This document shows, one piece after another, positions 50,859 through 59,128 of a stretch of DNA of 64,000 nt. The position numbers and the translations under genes were made by a program. Under the pieces are notes generated by a model that was not told where the DNA came from, searched no databases, and was given only the letters and a program-made list of their open reading frames with translations. Source of the DNA: Arthrobacter sp. ISL-5. Lineage in GTDB: Bacteria; Actinomycetota; Actinomycetes; Actinomycetales; Micrococcaceae. The stretch covers positions 655-64,654 of the forward strand of contig NZ_JAGGPM010000017.1 of assembly GCF_018613835.1 (NCBI RefSeq). Direction: 5' to 3'. The stretch's first letter is position 1; each line of letters starts with the position of its first letter.

Positions 50859-51814
50859 CTTCCGCTGACCGGGGCGCCGGACTCGCCATAGAAACCACGG
50901 GGCTGAGCAAGCGCTTCGGCCATCAGCTTGCCGTGAACAGCATCGACCTGGCGGTGCCACGGGGTTCCGTCTTTGGCTTCCTGGGTCCCAACGGCTCCGG
51001 CAAGACCACCACCATCCGCTTGATGCTTGGCCTGGCCGCAGCGACAGCGGGGTCGGTGAGGGTGCTCGGTCAGGACATGCCGGGCAAGCTGGACGAGGTC
51101 CTGCCGCAGGTGGGCGCCCTCGTCGAGGGGCCGGCTTTCTATCCGTTCCTCTCCGGTGCTGCAAATCTGCACCGTTTTGATGCCGCGGACCGTCACGCCT
51201 CGCCGGGCACGCGGCGGGCGCGGGTGGCGGAAGCGCTCGAGCGGGTGGGGCTCTCCCACGCCGCGCGCAAGAAGGTGCGCGCCTATTCGATGGGCATGAA
51301 GCAGCGGCTCGGGATCGCCAATGCCCTGCTCTCCCGCCGGGAACTTCTGATCCTGGACGAACCCACGAACGGGCTGGATCCCCAGGGCACCCGGGAGGTG
51401 CGCAGCCTGGTCCGTTCCCTCGCTGCCGATGGCGCCACCGTGTTCGTCTCCAGCCATCTGCTGGCCGAAGTGGAGCAAATTTGCACGCATGCGGCCATCA
51501 TGAGTGCGGGGCGCCTGGTGGCGCAGGGGCCGCTGGCCGAGCTGCGCCAGGCGGGCACCGCTCAGGTGCGCCTGATAACGCCCGACGCCGGCGCGGCCTC
51601 GGGCGTGCTGGTCCGGTTCGGCATGACCCCGGTCGTCGGGCACCCGGACGGCGCCGACGCCGTCATTACGTCCGCCCTTGATGCGGCGCCGGAAGCAATC
51701 GTGGCCGCGCTCGTGGCGGACGGTGTGCGCGTCCGGGGATTCGCCGTCGAGCGGGGCAGCCTGGAGGACCGCTTCGTGGCACTGACAGGGGAGGGCTTCG
51801 ATGTCGCACAGTGA
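50855..51814 (+). CDS. ABC transporter ATP-binding protein
   Basis: A 319-residue cytoplasmic ATPase of the ABC-2 type (CcmA/DrrA-like). Walker A is FLGPNGSGKTTTIRLML, the signature is YSMGMKQRLGIANALLS, Walker B is LLILDEPTNGLDPQG, and the switch His is in VFVSSHLLAEVEQ. A C-terminal domain of about 90 residues follows. The GTG at 50855 overlaps the LolA-like stop, and the 3' end overlaps the permease by 14 bases. It works with the next gene as an exporter of an unknown substrate. Confidence 0.92.
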   Translation: MTSADRGAGLAIETTGLSKRFGHQLAVNSIDLAVPRGSVFGFLGPNGSGKTTTIRLMLGLAAATAGSVRVLGQDMPGKLDEVLPQVGALVEGPAFYPFLSGAANLHRFDAADRHASPGTRRARVAEALERVGLSHAARKKVRAYSMGMKQRLGIANALLSRRELLILDEPTNGLDPQGTREVRSLVRSLAADGATVFVSSHLLAEVEQICTHAAIMSAGRLVAQGPLAELRQAGTAQVRLITPDAGAASGVLVRFGMTPVVGHPDGADAVITSALDAAPEAIVAALVADGVRVRGFAVERGSLEDRFVALTGEGFDVAQ

Positions 51815-52700
51815 CCAGGTGTCCGCACCCGGCGCCGGGACCAGGACAAACCCCGGCAGGGAGGGTTCATCGCCTCGCCAGCGGCCTTCCAGCCGATCGT
51901 TGCTCGCCTCGGAGCTCAAGCAGCTGTTCCGCCGCCGGCGGACCCAGGCCCTGCTGCTGGCGCTCGCCGCCATCCCGGTGATGATCGCCGTCGTCGTCCG
52001 CCTTTCCACGGCGGTCCCGCCGGGCCGGGGGCCGGCGTTCCTGGACCGCATCACGCAGAACGGGCTGTTCGTCGGAGTGACCGCCCTGATCGTTGCGGTA
52101 CCGCTGTTCCTGCCGCTGACCATCGGCGTCGTGGCCGGTGACACCATCGCCGGGGAGGCCGGCCACGGAACCCTCCGCTACCTGCTCGTGGCTCCCGCCG
52201 GGCGCGTGCGGCTGCTCCTCGTGAAGTATGTGGGGGCGGTCGCATTCTGCGTTTCGGCCCCGCTGGCGGTGGCGCTCGCCGGGGCCGGGATCGGGGCGGC
52301 ACTGTTCCCCGTGGGCCCCGTGACCCTTCTGTCCGGCGACGTTGTGGAGCCGGGCGAAGCATTGAACAGGATGTTGCTGATCGCCGCCTACCAGACCGTA
52401 TCCCTGCTGGGACTGTCGGCGATCGGGCTCTTCTTGTCCACGCTGACGGACGTGCCAGTGGGAGCCATGGCGGCCACGATCGTCCTGTCCGTCGCGTCGC
52501 AGGTGATGGACCAGCTGCCCCAGCTGGAGTGGCTGCACCCGTGGCTATTCAGCCATTACTGGTTCGGCTTCGCGGACCTGCTGCGCCAACCCATTGGGTG
52601 GGATTCCTTCACCAGCAACGCCATGCTGCAGGCCGGCTACATCGCCGTGTTCGGTGCCCTGGCCTACGGCCGGTTCGTCAGCAAGGACGTGTTGTCCTAG
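51801..52700 (+). CDS. ABC-2 family transporter permease
   Basis: A 299-residue membrane protein with about six helices (TQALLLALAAIPVMIAVVV; GVTALIVAVPLFLPLTIGVVAGD; YVGAVAFCVSAPLAVALAGAG; TVSLLGLSAIGLFLSTLTD). It has the ABC-2 permease motif AGEAGHGTLRYLLVAPAGRVRLLLVKY. It partners the ATPase encoded immediately upstream; the genes overlap by 14 bases. The N-terminal 25 residues are Pro/Ser-rich and cytoplasmic. Substrate unknown; the adjoining LolA-like protein suggests a hydrophobic one. Confidence 0.88.
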   Translation: MSHSDQVSAPGAGTRTNPGREGSSPRQRPSSRSLLASELKQLFRRRRTQALLLALAAIPVMIAVVVRLSTAVPPGRGPAFLDRITQNGLFVGVTALIVAVPLFLPLTIGVVAGDTIAGEAGHGTLRYLLVAPAGRVRLLLVKYVGAVAFCVSAPLAVALAGAGIGAALFPVGPVTLLSGDVVEPGEALNRMLLIAAYQTVSLLGLSAIGLFLSTLTDVPVGAMAATIVLSVASQVMDQLPQLEWLHPWLFSHYWFGFADLLRQPIGWDSFTSNAMLQAGYIAVFGALAYGRFVSKDVLS

Positions 52701-52743
52701 CGGTGCCGTGCTTGCGTGCCGAGTCAGGCTGTGCCGGACCAGG

Positions 52744-54219
52744 CTAGTAGCGCGCCGCCACCGGATGGAGCTGCATGCCGGCCATCATGCTGAGGTCCGT
52801 CACGGTGATCCCGTCAGACGGATTCAGGGCCTGCACCACCCGGCCGCCGCCCAGGTAGATGGCCACATGGTAGAAACCGGGAGCCGATCCCCAGACCAGG
52901 AGGTCACCCGGCTGCGCCTGCGACAGGGGAACGTGCACGGGCGCCTGGGCGAATTGCTCGGCGGCCGTCCGCGGCAGGTATTTTCCTGCTGCGGCAAAGG
53001 CGTTCTGAACCAGGCCGGAGCAGTCAAAACCGTAGGCTCCGGTGCCGCCGAACTGGTAGAAATAGGGCTTCCCCACCTTGCCTAAAGCCACGGAAACGGC
53101 GGTCTGGTTGGTGCCTCCCGGTGACGGGGCGGGAGCGGGCTGGACCGGTTTCGGAGCCGGAGCCGGAACCGCGGGAGCCGGATCGACCGGAGCAGGCCGC
53201 GCCGGTGACGGCGCCGGTTCCGGCCTCGCGGGGGCCGGGTCGGGTGCCGGGTTTGCCGGCGCCGCAGGCCGGGCGGCTACCGGCGCCTGGGCTGCCGGTG
53301 CGGGAACTGCCGTCCGGCTGGGAGTCTGTCCCGCCGATGCATCCGCGGCGCCGCTCACCGTTGCAGACTGCACGGTTGCAGACTGCTCCGCTGCAGCCCC
53401 GGCTGCGGCCGTGATGGCAGCGAGCCGTGCCTGCTGCCGCTGCCGGTCCAGCCCGTCAATTCTTGCCGACTCAAGGGCGGCCGTGGTGCGCCTCAGCGAG
53501 GCGAGCTGGCCCACGAGGACGGTCCGCTGCGCCTTGGCCTCGGACACAGCCTTCAGCTGGGCAGCGTTCGCCTGCTCGGCCGCACCCTTGAGCGACTCGG
53601 CCGTCTTGGCGGCGTCCTCGGCCGCCCGCCGGGCGTCTGCAGCGGCTGCTGTAAGTGATTCTGCCGCGGAAGCGGTGGTCTCGGCTGTTTCGAAGGCACG
53701 GCTGCGGCCGGCGGTGAGGGCCTGCAGGGTTGCCGCCTGCTCCAGGACGTCGCCCTTGCCGGTGACGAAACTGCTCAGCGCGGGGTTCAGCCCGCCATTG
53801 CGGTACAGGTCCCCTGCCAGGTGGCCGATCTCCTTGCGGCTCTTTGCCTGTTCCTTGTCCGCGGCCTCGGCGCGGGCGGTTGCCACGGCAGCGGCGTCGG
53901 TCCTGATCCGGAGCTCCACGAGTGCGTCACTGTAGGCGTTGTTTGCTTCGAGGGTCCGTGCGAAGGTCAGCTCCTGTGCTGAGGCGGCATCCGCCAGGAT
54001 GCGTTCGATGTCGGTGACCCGCGCCGCCGTCGCGCTTTCACTGGACTTGGCGGTGGCAATGTCGCCGGGGGAGGGGATCTCAGGGGCCGCCGGAACCACC
54101 AGCGCCGGTGCGCTGGCCGGGGGCAGCAGGGAGGCGTGCGCGGGCACCGCGAGCATTCCGAAAAGTACGACGGCGGTGCACAGCACGGCGGCCTTGCGGC
54201 CTGTTCCGGTCAAACTCAT
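52744..54219 (-). CDS. Secreted NlpC/P60 peptidoglycan hydrolase (RipA-like)
   Basis: A 491-residue exported cell-wall hydrolase. A signal peptide (about 1-33) is followed by an Ala/Glu/Lys coiled-coil region (about 50-290), a Pro/Ala-rich linker (about 315-365) and a C-terminal NlpC/P60 domain. The catalytic Cys is in YGFDCSGLVQNAF (near 400) and His in GFYHVAIYLGGG (near 448). It cleaves peptide stems of peptidoglycan, as RipA does in cell separation. The ATG at 54219 follows GCGAGG. Upstream, the triple 9-bp repeats at 54333-54355 resemble MtrA boxes, matching known MtrA control of RipA-type genes. Confidence 0.88.
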   Translation of the reverse strand: MSLTGTGRKAAVLCTAVVLFGMLAVPAHASLLPPASAPALVVPAAPEIPSPGDIATAKSSESATAARVTDIERILADAASAQELTFARTLEANNAYSDALVELRIRTDAAAVATARAEAADKEQAKSRKEIGHLAGDLYRNGGLNPALSSFVTGKGDVLEQAATLQALTAGRSRAFETAETTASAAESLTAAAADARRAAEDAAKTAESLKGAAEQANAAQLKAVSEAKAQRTVLVGQLASLRRTTAALESARIDGLDRQRQQARLAAITAAAGAAAEQSATVQSATVSGAADASAGQTPSRTAVPAPAAQAPVAARPAAPANPAPDPAPARPEPAPSPARPAPVDPAPAVPAPAPKPVQPAPAPSPGGTNQTAVSVALGKVGKPYFYQFGGTGAYGFDCSGLVQNAFAAAGKYLPRTAAEQFAQAPVHVPLSQAQPGDLLVWGSAPGFYHVAIYLGGGRVVQALNPSDGITVTDLSMMAGMQLHPVAARY

Positions 54220-54332
54220 TCGCAAACCTCGCTGCGTTCGGGGCCGGGACGAACGAGTAGGGAGGCGGCACAAAAGTGCCCCTCTGCAAATCACCCAGCA
54301 GCACCGAGGCTACGTGCCCATGTGCCACTTTG

Positions 54333-54355
54333 GCAACACGAGTCACATCAATAAC
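54333..54355. promoter_or_regulatory. Triple 9-bp-period repeat (MtrA-like box) before the NlpC/P60 gene
   Basis: GCAAC-N4-GTCAC-N4-ATAAC with starts 9 bases apart at 54333, 54342 and 54351. The central stretch ACACGAGTCACATC closely matches ACACGAGTAACATC at 28511. It lies 114-136 bases upstream of the start codon. Confidence 0.6.
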
Positions 54356-54441
54356 ATAAACCACAAGCGTGTCATCCGATGGAATTTCCGTGGGCGTGTT
54401 CCACGTGGCGGGAGCGGCCCCGACAGCCCCTTACGGCGCGC

Positions 54442-55362
54442 TCAGGCGTGCTGGCGGGACTCGTGCTCGGAGTGGCTGGCCGGTTCCAGCTGGAAGGTGC
54501 AGTGTTCCGTGTCGAAGTGGGAGCCGAGGCACGTGGTGAGCTTGTCCAGGACCTGGTCCGCGCCGCGGGCGCTCAGGACGGCATCCTCCACCACCACATG
54601 GGCGGAAAACACGGGCACGCCGGAGGTGATGGTCCAGATGTGGATGTCATGGACGGCCACGACGCCGGCCACGGACAGGATGTGCTCGCGGATCATTTGG
54701 ACCTCCACACCCTTGGGCGTGGCTTCGAGCAGGACGTCCACCACGTCCCGGAGCAGGTGCCAGGCGCGGGGCAGGATCATCAGGGCGATGAGCGCCGAGG
54801 CAATCGTGTCCGCTGCGTGGAAACCGGTGAATTTGATCACCAGGGCCGCAGCAATGACGGCGAAGGACCCCAGGAGGTCGCCCAGCACTTCCAGGTATGC
54901 GCCGCGCACGTTGAGGCTTTCCTTCTGCGCCCGGCGCAGGATCAGCAGGGAGGCCAGGTTGGCGACCGCGCCCAGGACGGCGGCGTAGAGCATGATGTCC
55001 GTCTGCACTTCCGGCGCGGAACCGATCCGGCGGATCGCCTCGGAGAAGATGACCACCGCAATCACCACGAGGATGAGCGCGTTGGCGAGGGCGGCCAGGA
55101 CCTCGGCGCGCTGATAGCCGTAGGTGCGCAGGTCGCTGGCCGGACGGGCCGCGATCCACGCGGCCAGGAGGGCAATGAACACGCCCGCGGCGTCGGACAG
55201 CATGTGTCCGGCGTCGGCAAGCAGGGCCAGGGACCCCGATAGTGCCGCGCCAATCACCTGGATGAAGACCACGGCCAAGGTGATGGACAGGACCGCAACC
55301 AGTCGGCTGCGGTGCTTCCCGGTCGCGGTGACACCGTGCGCGTGGTTGTGGTCGTGTCCCAT
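54442..55362 (-). CDS. Cation diffusion facilitator (Zn/Co efflux)
   Basis: A 306-residue CDF transporter with a His-rich start (MGHDHNHAHG), six helices and the metal-site motifs LLADAGHMLSDAAGVFIALL and YLEVLGDLLGSFAVIAAALVI (HxxxD/DxxxD type). The cytoplasmic C-terminal domain (HDIHIWTITSGVPVFSAHVV) is a ferredoxin-like dimerisation module; its tail is His-rich (SHSEHESRQHA). It exports Zn(II) or Co(II)/Cd(II) with proton exchange. I chose the ATG at 55362, 10 bases after the stop of the small metallopeptidase gene, so the two are co-transcribed. Confidence 0.9.
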   Translation of the reverse strand: MGHDHNHAHGVTATGKHRSRLVAVLSITLAVVFIQVIGAALSGSLALLADAGHMLSDAAGVFIALLAAWIAARPASDLRTYGYQRAEVLAALANALILVVIAVVIFSEAIRRIGSAPEVQTDIMLYAAVLGAVANLASLLILRRAQKESLNVRGAYLEVLGDLLGSFAVIAAALVIKFTGFHAADTIASALIALMILPRAWHLLRDVVDVLLEATPKGVEVQMIREHILSVAGVVAVHDIHIWTITSGVPVFSAHVVVEDAVLSARGADQVLDKLTTCLGSHFDTEHCTFQLEPASHSEHESRQHA

Positions 55363-55372
55363 GCCTACAAGG

Positions 55373-55801
55373 CTAGTCCCAACCGAGTTCGTGAAGCCTC
55401 TGGTCGTCGATTCCGAAGTGGTGGGCAATCTCGTGGATCACAGTAATGGCCACTTCCTCCACCACCTCCTCCCGGGAGGAACAGATGTCCAGGATGGGCT
55501 GGCGGTAGATGGTGATCCGGTCCGGCAGGGATCCCGCGTCCCACCATGAATCCCGCTCGGTCAGCGGAACGCCCTCGTACAGTCCCAACAGCACTGTGTC
55601 CGGATCCTCGCCCGGCTGGGGTGTGTAGTCGTCGTCGATGAAGACGGCCACGTTGTCCATGGCCCGCGCCACCTCCGCCGGAATCCTGTTCAGCGCGTCG
55701 CTGACGGCCGCCTCGAAATCGGCTTCCGACATGTCGAAGCCTGATGGTTCGCCGTCGCCGTCCGGGACGATGGGAAGTCCGGGCGGCAGGTTTGCAGGCA
55801 T
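55373..55801 (-). CDS. Small HExxH metallopeptidase-family protein
   Basis: A 142-residue cytoplasmic protein of the minimal metallopeptidase family (formerly DUF1025). The zinc motif is in VIHEIAHHFGIDDQRLHELG, with the third ligand probably downstream Glu or His. GVPLTERDSWWDAGSLPDRITIYRQPIL is the family core. A proteolytic substrate is not known for the family. I chose the ATG at 55801 over a TTG at 55807. It sits between the DMT transporter and the CDF exporter in a three-gene minus-strand run with gaps of 9-10 bases. Confidence 0.8.
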   Translation of the reverse strand: MPANLPPGLPIVPDGDGEPSGFDMSEADFEAAVSDALNRIPAEVARAMDNVAVFIDDDYTPQPGEDPDTVLLGLYEGVPLTERDSWWDAGSLPDRITIYRQPILDICSSREEVVEEVAITVIHEIAHHFGIDDQRLHELGWD

Positions 55802-55810
55802 ACCCAAACT

Positions 55811-56773
55811 TTAGCGGGATCCCCGCCGCGTGAGCCCCACGCCGACCAGGCAGATTGCGCCGCCCACCAGGCCCCAGACCGTCGGGTTTTCGCTCAGCAC
55901 CAGCCACGAGATCAGGACAGTGGTGCCGGGAACCAGATAGGTGGTGGCAGCCAGCTTCCCGGCGTCGATCAGGGACAGCGCGTAGGCCCAGGTGGTGAAC
56001 GCGATGGCGGTGGGGAAGATGCCGAGATACACGAGGCCCAGGGTTGCCGGCAACGGCGCCGCCAGCAGTTCCGTCACCAGTTGGCCGCCAAAGGGCAGGC
56101 AGCACACCAGGCCCACCATGATCCCGAACCAGGTAGCCTGCCCGGCGGGAAACTTCCGCAGCACGGGCTTCTGGACAATGACGCTGACGGCGGCCAGTGC
56201 GGCAGCGAGGAGGCAAAGCAGCACGCCGGCCACGTCCGCCGTCGACCGCTGCCCTGAACCCAGCGCGATCACGGCAACACCCCCGAACGCCACGAGGCTT
56301 CCGATGATCAGCCAGCGCGGGAACCCCTCCTTGAGGATGAGGCCGGCCATCACCGCGATGAGAATGGGGTTCACGTTGATCAGCAACGCGCTGGTTCCGG
56401 CGTCGAGCAGGTGTTCGGCGGCGTTGAGGGCCACGTTGTACCCGCCGAACCACATGACGCCGTAGGCCAGGATGGGCCACCACTCGCGGCCCCGCGGCAG
56501 CATGCGGAGTTTGGGCAGGACCACTGCCCCCAGCACGACGGCGGCAATCGCCAGCCGCCCGAGCGTCAGGGAGCCGGGGGAGAAGCTTGGGCCGACGGCG
56601 CGGATGCCGACGAAAGCGGAGGCCCAGAGCACCACCGTGACAACGACGGCGGCGACGCCCAGTTTGTTGACGGGCTGCTTGGGCTGCCGGGTGGATTGGG
56701 CGGGTGCTGCAGCGGCGGATCCTTCGTGGGGATCGGCAGGGTGCAGGGAGCTGGTGTCGGCGGTGGTTGCCAT
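55811..56773 (-). CDS. EamA/DMT-family transporter
   Basis: A 320-residue, ten-helix drug/metabolite transporter. An about 35-residue Pro/Ala/Ser-rich cytoplasmic leader precedes two EamA repeats: VVLWASAFVGIRAVGPSFSP opens the first, and WFGIMVGLVCCLPFGGQ lies in the second. Substrates of the family are amino acids, purines or other metabolites and cannot be inferred here. It is upstream of the metallopeptidase and CDF genes and faces the tRNA genes across a 229-bp gap. Confidence 0.85.
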   Translation of the reverse strand: MATTADTSSLHPADPHEGSAAAAPAQSTRQPKQPVNKLGVAAVVVTVVLWASAFVGIRAVGPSFSPGSLTLGRLAIAAVVLGAVVLPKLRMLPRGREWWPILAYGVMWFGGYNVALNAAEHLLDAGTSALLINVNPILIAVMAGLILKEGFPRWLIIGSLVAFGGVAVIALGSGQRSTADVAGVLLCLLAAALAAVSVIVQKPVLRKFPAGQATWFGIMVGLVCCLPFGGQLVTELLAAPLPATLGLVYLGIFPTAIAFTTWAYALSLIDAGKLAATTYLVPGTTVLISWLVLSENPTVWGLVGGAICLVGVGLTRRGSR

Positions 56774-56882
56774 GGTGACAATCTAGTCCTGTTCCGTGTC
56801 CCGGGGCTGGCGGAAATCGGTCACCTCTAGGCAAGAAACTGCCATTCTTGTAGTGCCCGGCGCGGAGGCTTTCGCGCCGATT

Positions 56883-56911
56883 TTGGAATTTCCCGGCGTA
56901 GGCCCTATAGT
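56883..56911 (+). promoter_or_regulatory. Sigma-70-type promoter for the tRNA genes
   Basis: TTGGAA, 17 bases, TATAGT: a near-consensus promoter 91 bases upstream of tRNA-Glu in an AT-rich stretch. It can drive the whole Glu-Asp-Phe cluster up to the terminator at 57397. Confidence 0.75.
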
Positions 56912-57002
56912 TTTAGAGGTCCAGTTCGGAGCAACTCGGAGGGACAAAAACGAAAGGCTTCGGCCCTTTATTTTTGCCCTGAATGAGCCGGATTGAGTTC
57001 AG

Positions 57003-57075
57003 GCCCCCATCGTCTAGCGGCCTAGGACACCGCCCTTTCACGGCGGCGGCACGGGTTCGAATCCCGTTGGGGGTA
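57003..57075 (+). tRNA. tRNA-Glu (TTC)
   Basis: A 73-base cloverleaf. The acceptor GCCCCCA pairs with TGGGGGT, the D loop has the AGCGGCCTAGGAC pattern, anticodon arm CCGCC-CTTTCAC-GGCGG gives TTC, and the T arm is ACGGG-TTCGAAT-CCCGT. CCA is not encoded. Confidence 0.95.
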
Positions 57076-57170
57076 CGCAAGGAAGTGGTCAAACCGGACC
57101 AAAAAGTCTGGTAGGCTAAAGGCCTTGAAAAATTGCAGTAGCGATACTGTGAACAGCAAGAAACAAGCAA

Positions 57171-57244
57171 GGCCCTGTAGCGCAGTTGGTTAGCGCGCCG
57201 CCCTGTCACGGCGGAGGTCGCGGGTTCAAGTCCCGTCAGGGTCG
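57171..57244 (+). tRNA. tRNA-Asp (GTC)
   Basis: A 74-base cloverleaf. Acceptor GGCCCTG pairs with CAGGGTC, discriminator G. The anticodon loop CTGTCAC gives GTC, and the T loop is TTCAAGT. It follows tRNA-Glu by 95 bases. Confidence 0.95.
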
Positions 57245-57292
57245 CTCTGATTGCCAGAAGAAATTCCGGCTGTCATGGTGACATGTCACCTA

Positions 57293-57365
57293 GGCTCTGT
57301 AGCTCAGTTGGTAGAGCGTTCGACTGAAAATCGAAAGGTCACCGGATCGACGCCGGTCGGAGCCA
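57293..57365 (+). tRNA. tRNA-Phe (GAA)
   Basis: A 73-base cloverleaf. Acceptor GGCTCTG pairs with CGGAGCC, discriminator A. Anticodon loop CTGAAAA gives GAA. The T arm reads ACCGG-ATCGACG-CCGGT, with A in place of the usual T54, while the stem is intact. Confidence 0.93.
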
Positions 57366-57396
57366 CTTTTCGGCAAGCTCAACGCTGGCAGCTAAG

Positions 57397-57440
57397 ACCC
57401 CGCAGTTCCTCGTGTTTACACGGGAGCTGCGGGGTTTTTT
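57397..57440 (+). terminator. Rho-independent terminator of the tRNA cluster
   Basis: ACCCCGCAG-type stem with matching CTGCGGGGT, an inner CGTGTTTACACG hairpin, and a run of six T. Strong and well placed, 31 bases after tRNA-Phe. Confidence 0.9.
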
Positions 57441-57456
57441 CGTTGCCCCGGAAGCC

Positions 57457-57486
57457 AAGAGTAGGTAGACTGGTCTACCTACTCTT
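57457..57486. promoter_or_regulatory. 30-bp perfect palindromic operator before the TetR gene
   Basis: AAGAGTAGGTAGAC-TG-GTCTACCTACTCTT: 14-base arms with a 2-base centre, ending 25 bases before the TetR ATG. A canonical TetR-family autoregulatory site; it likely controls both the regulator and the coupled transporter. Confidence 0.85.
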
Positions 57487-57511
57487 ACTTCGACGCCAGC
57501 GAGGACCACTG

Positions 57512-58117
57512 ATGCCCGAGAATCCGGTGACACCGCAAAGCGACCCTCCCAAAAGGCGCGCCCGCGACGCACTGCTTGAAGCGGCCTCGCGGCGCTTCTA
57601 TGCCGACGGCCTGGCACGAACCGGAATTGACACCATTACGGCCGAGGCGGGCGTGGCCAAAAAGAGCCTCTACAACAACTTTTCCTCCAAGGCAGACCTC
57701 GTGACGGCGTACCTGAACGCCCGCCATGAGGAGTGGATGGGGCTGTACCAGGTGCGGCTGGATGGGGCCGCCAACGGCCAGGACCGTGTCCTTGCGGTCT
57801 TCGATGCCTATGCGGACCACGCTGACCTGGCGTACGAGCGTGGCTTTCGGGGCTGTGGCCTGCTCAACGCCGCGGCCGAACTGCCTGCCGGGGACCCGGG
57901 CAGGACGGTGGTCCGGCGTCACAAGGAGGAGGTTGAGGCTTTGATATCGCAGCATGTGGCCGAACTCCTCCCGCACTCACCTGAGCGCGCCCGTTCAATT
58001 GCCCGGCACCTGGCGTTCCTGCTTGAAGGTTCGATGGCCCGTGCGGGCCTGGAAGGCGATGACCGCTGCATTCAGGAAGCCCGCCGGATCGCGGCAGCCC
58101 TGATCGGCGCCCTGTGA
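57512..58117 (+). CDS. TetR-family regulator
   Basis: A 201-residue TetR repressor. The N-terminal HTH is in ALLEAASRRFYADGLARTGIDTITAEAGVAKKSLYNNFSSKADLV, and the ligand-binding half has FRGCGLLNAAAELP, as in the subgroup that controls small efflux pumps. GCGAGG precedes the ATG at 57512. The stop overlaps the transporter start (GTGA), so both are made from one message under the palindrome at 57457. The ligand is unknown, presumably the substrate of the DMT pump. Confidence 0.88.
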   Translation: MPENPVTPQSDPPKRRARDALLEAASRRFYADGLARTGIDTITAEAGVAKKSLYNNFSSKADLVTAYLNARHEEWMGLYQVRLDGAANGQDRVLAVFDAYADHADLAYERGFRGCGLLNAAAELPAGDPGRTVVRRHKEEVEALISQHVAELLPHSPERARSIARHLAFLLEGSMARAGLEGDDRCIQEARRIAAALIGAL

Positions 58118-59112
58118 AGGGCGCGGGTTTCGGCGCGGGTTACAAGGGAAGCGCGTGGGGTGCGCTGTTTGTGCTGGCAGCCTCGGTGTTGTGGGGCACC
58201 ACGGGAACCGCAGCCACATTTGCCCCCGACGTCAGCCCACTGGCGATCGGGGCAGTGGCCATGGGCCTGGGCGGCCTGCTCCAGGCGGCGTTCGCGGCCC
58301 GGCCCATCATCGCGTTCTCGGCATCCCTGCGCACCCGGTGGCCCACGGCGGCCTTGGGATCGTTGGCAGTCGCAACCTACCCGCTTGCCTTCTACTCTTC
58401 AATGCACCTGGCCGGCGTTGCGGTTGGCACAGTTGTCTCCATCGGTTCGGCGCCCCTTGCCTCCGCCGTCATCGAGCGGATTGTGGACAAGAGAAGGTTT
58501 ACCGGCCGGTGGGTTGCCGGCGCAGTGCTCGGTCTCGCCGGTGCCGGGCTGTTGTGCTTCGCGGAAGCCGGGCAGGCTGATCCGGCGTCGGCCACGGATC
58601 CGGGATGGTCCGCGTCCGCCGGCATCGGCCTGGGGCTCATTGCCGGACTCACGTATGCGCTGTACTCCTGGGCTGCGCACCGCCTGATTAGCACAGGGGT
58701 GCCCTCAAGGGCGGTCATGGGGGCCGTCTTCGGCCTGGGCGGCCTGCTCCTCATGCCCGTGCTGGCCGTCACCGGATCCCCACTCGTCGCTTCCGGGCAG
58801 AACCTGATGGTCGGCATGTATATGGCGCTTGTCCCGATGTTTGCGGGCTATGTCGTCTTCGGCTGGGGCCTCGCCCGCGTCCGGGCGAGCATGGCCACGA
58901 CCATTTCCCTCGCTGAGACGGTGGTGGCCGCCATCCTGGCCGTTCTGGTGGTGGGTGAGCGGCTGCCGGCGCTGGCGTGGGCTGGTGCCGCACTTGTCGC
59001 GGGCAGCCTCTTTGTTCTGACGCTGCCTGCCCCAACCAAACGCTACGGGCGGGCCGAAGAAACCCCGCCCGAAGACAGCAGGCCTGTCCCCGCAGCGCGG
59101 ACCCGGGCCTAG
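58114..59112 (+). CDS. EamA/DMT-family transporter
   Basis: A 332-residue, ten-helix DMT transporter with two EamA repeats (ALFVLAASVLWGTTGTAATFAP; GLIAGLTYALYSWAAHRLI) and a polar C-terminal tail. The GTG at 58114 overlaps the TetR stop, a repressor-pump pairing typical of export of toxic compounds or metabolites. It is convergent with the second TetR gene 16 bases away. Substrate unknown. Confidence 0.87.
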   Translation: MKGAGFGAGYKGSAWGALFVLAASVLWGTTGTAATFAPDVSPLAIGAVAMGLGGLLQAAFAARPIIAFSASLRTRWPTAALGSLAVATYPLAFYSSMHLAGVAVGTVVSIGSAPLASAVIERIVDKRRFTGRWVAGAVLGLAGAGLLCFAEAGQADPASATDPGWSASAGIGLGLIAGLTYALYSWAAHRLISTGVPSRAVMGAVFGLGGLLLMPVLAVTGSPLVASGQNLMVGMYMALVPMFAGYVVFGWGLARVRASMATTISLAETVVAAILAVLVVGERLPALAWAGAALVAGSLFVLTLPAPTKRYGRAEETPPEDSRPVPAARTRA

Positions 59113-59128
59113 CTTTAGGCGGGCCCCG

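Noticed and set aside
54220..54420. ydaO-type c-di-AMP riboswitch before the NlpC/P60 gene
   Set aside because: Expected by analogy with other actinobacterial cell-wall hydrolase genes, but I could not find its conserved GGGAACC and GCTAACCTCG-like blocks; the region instead holds direct repeats.
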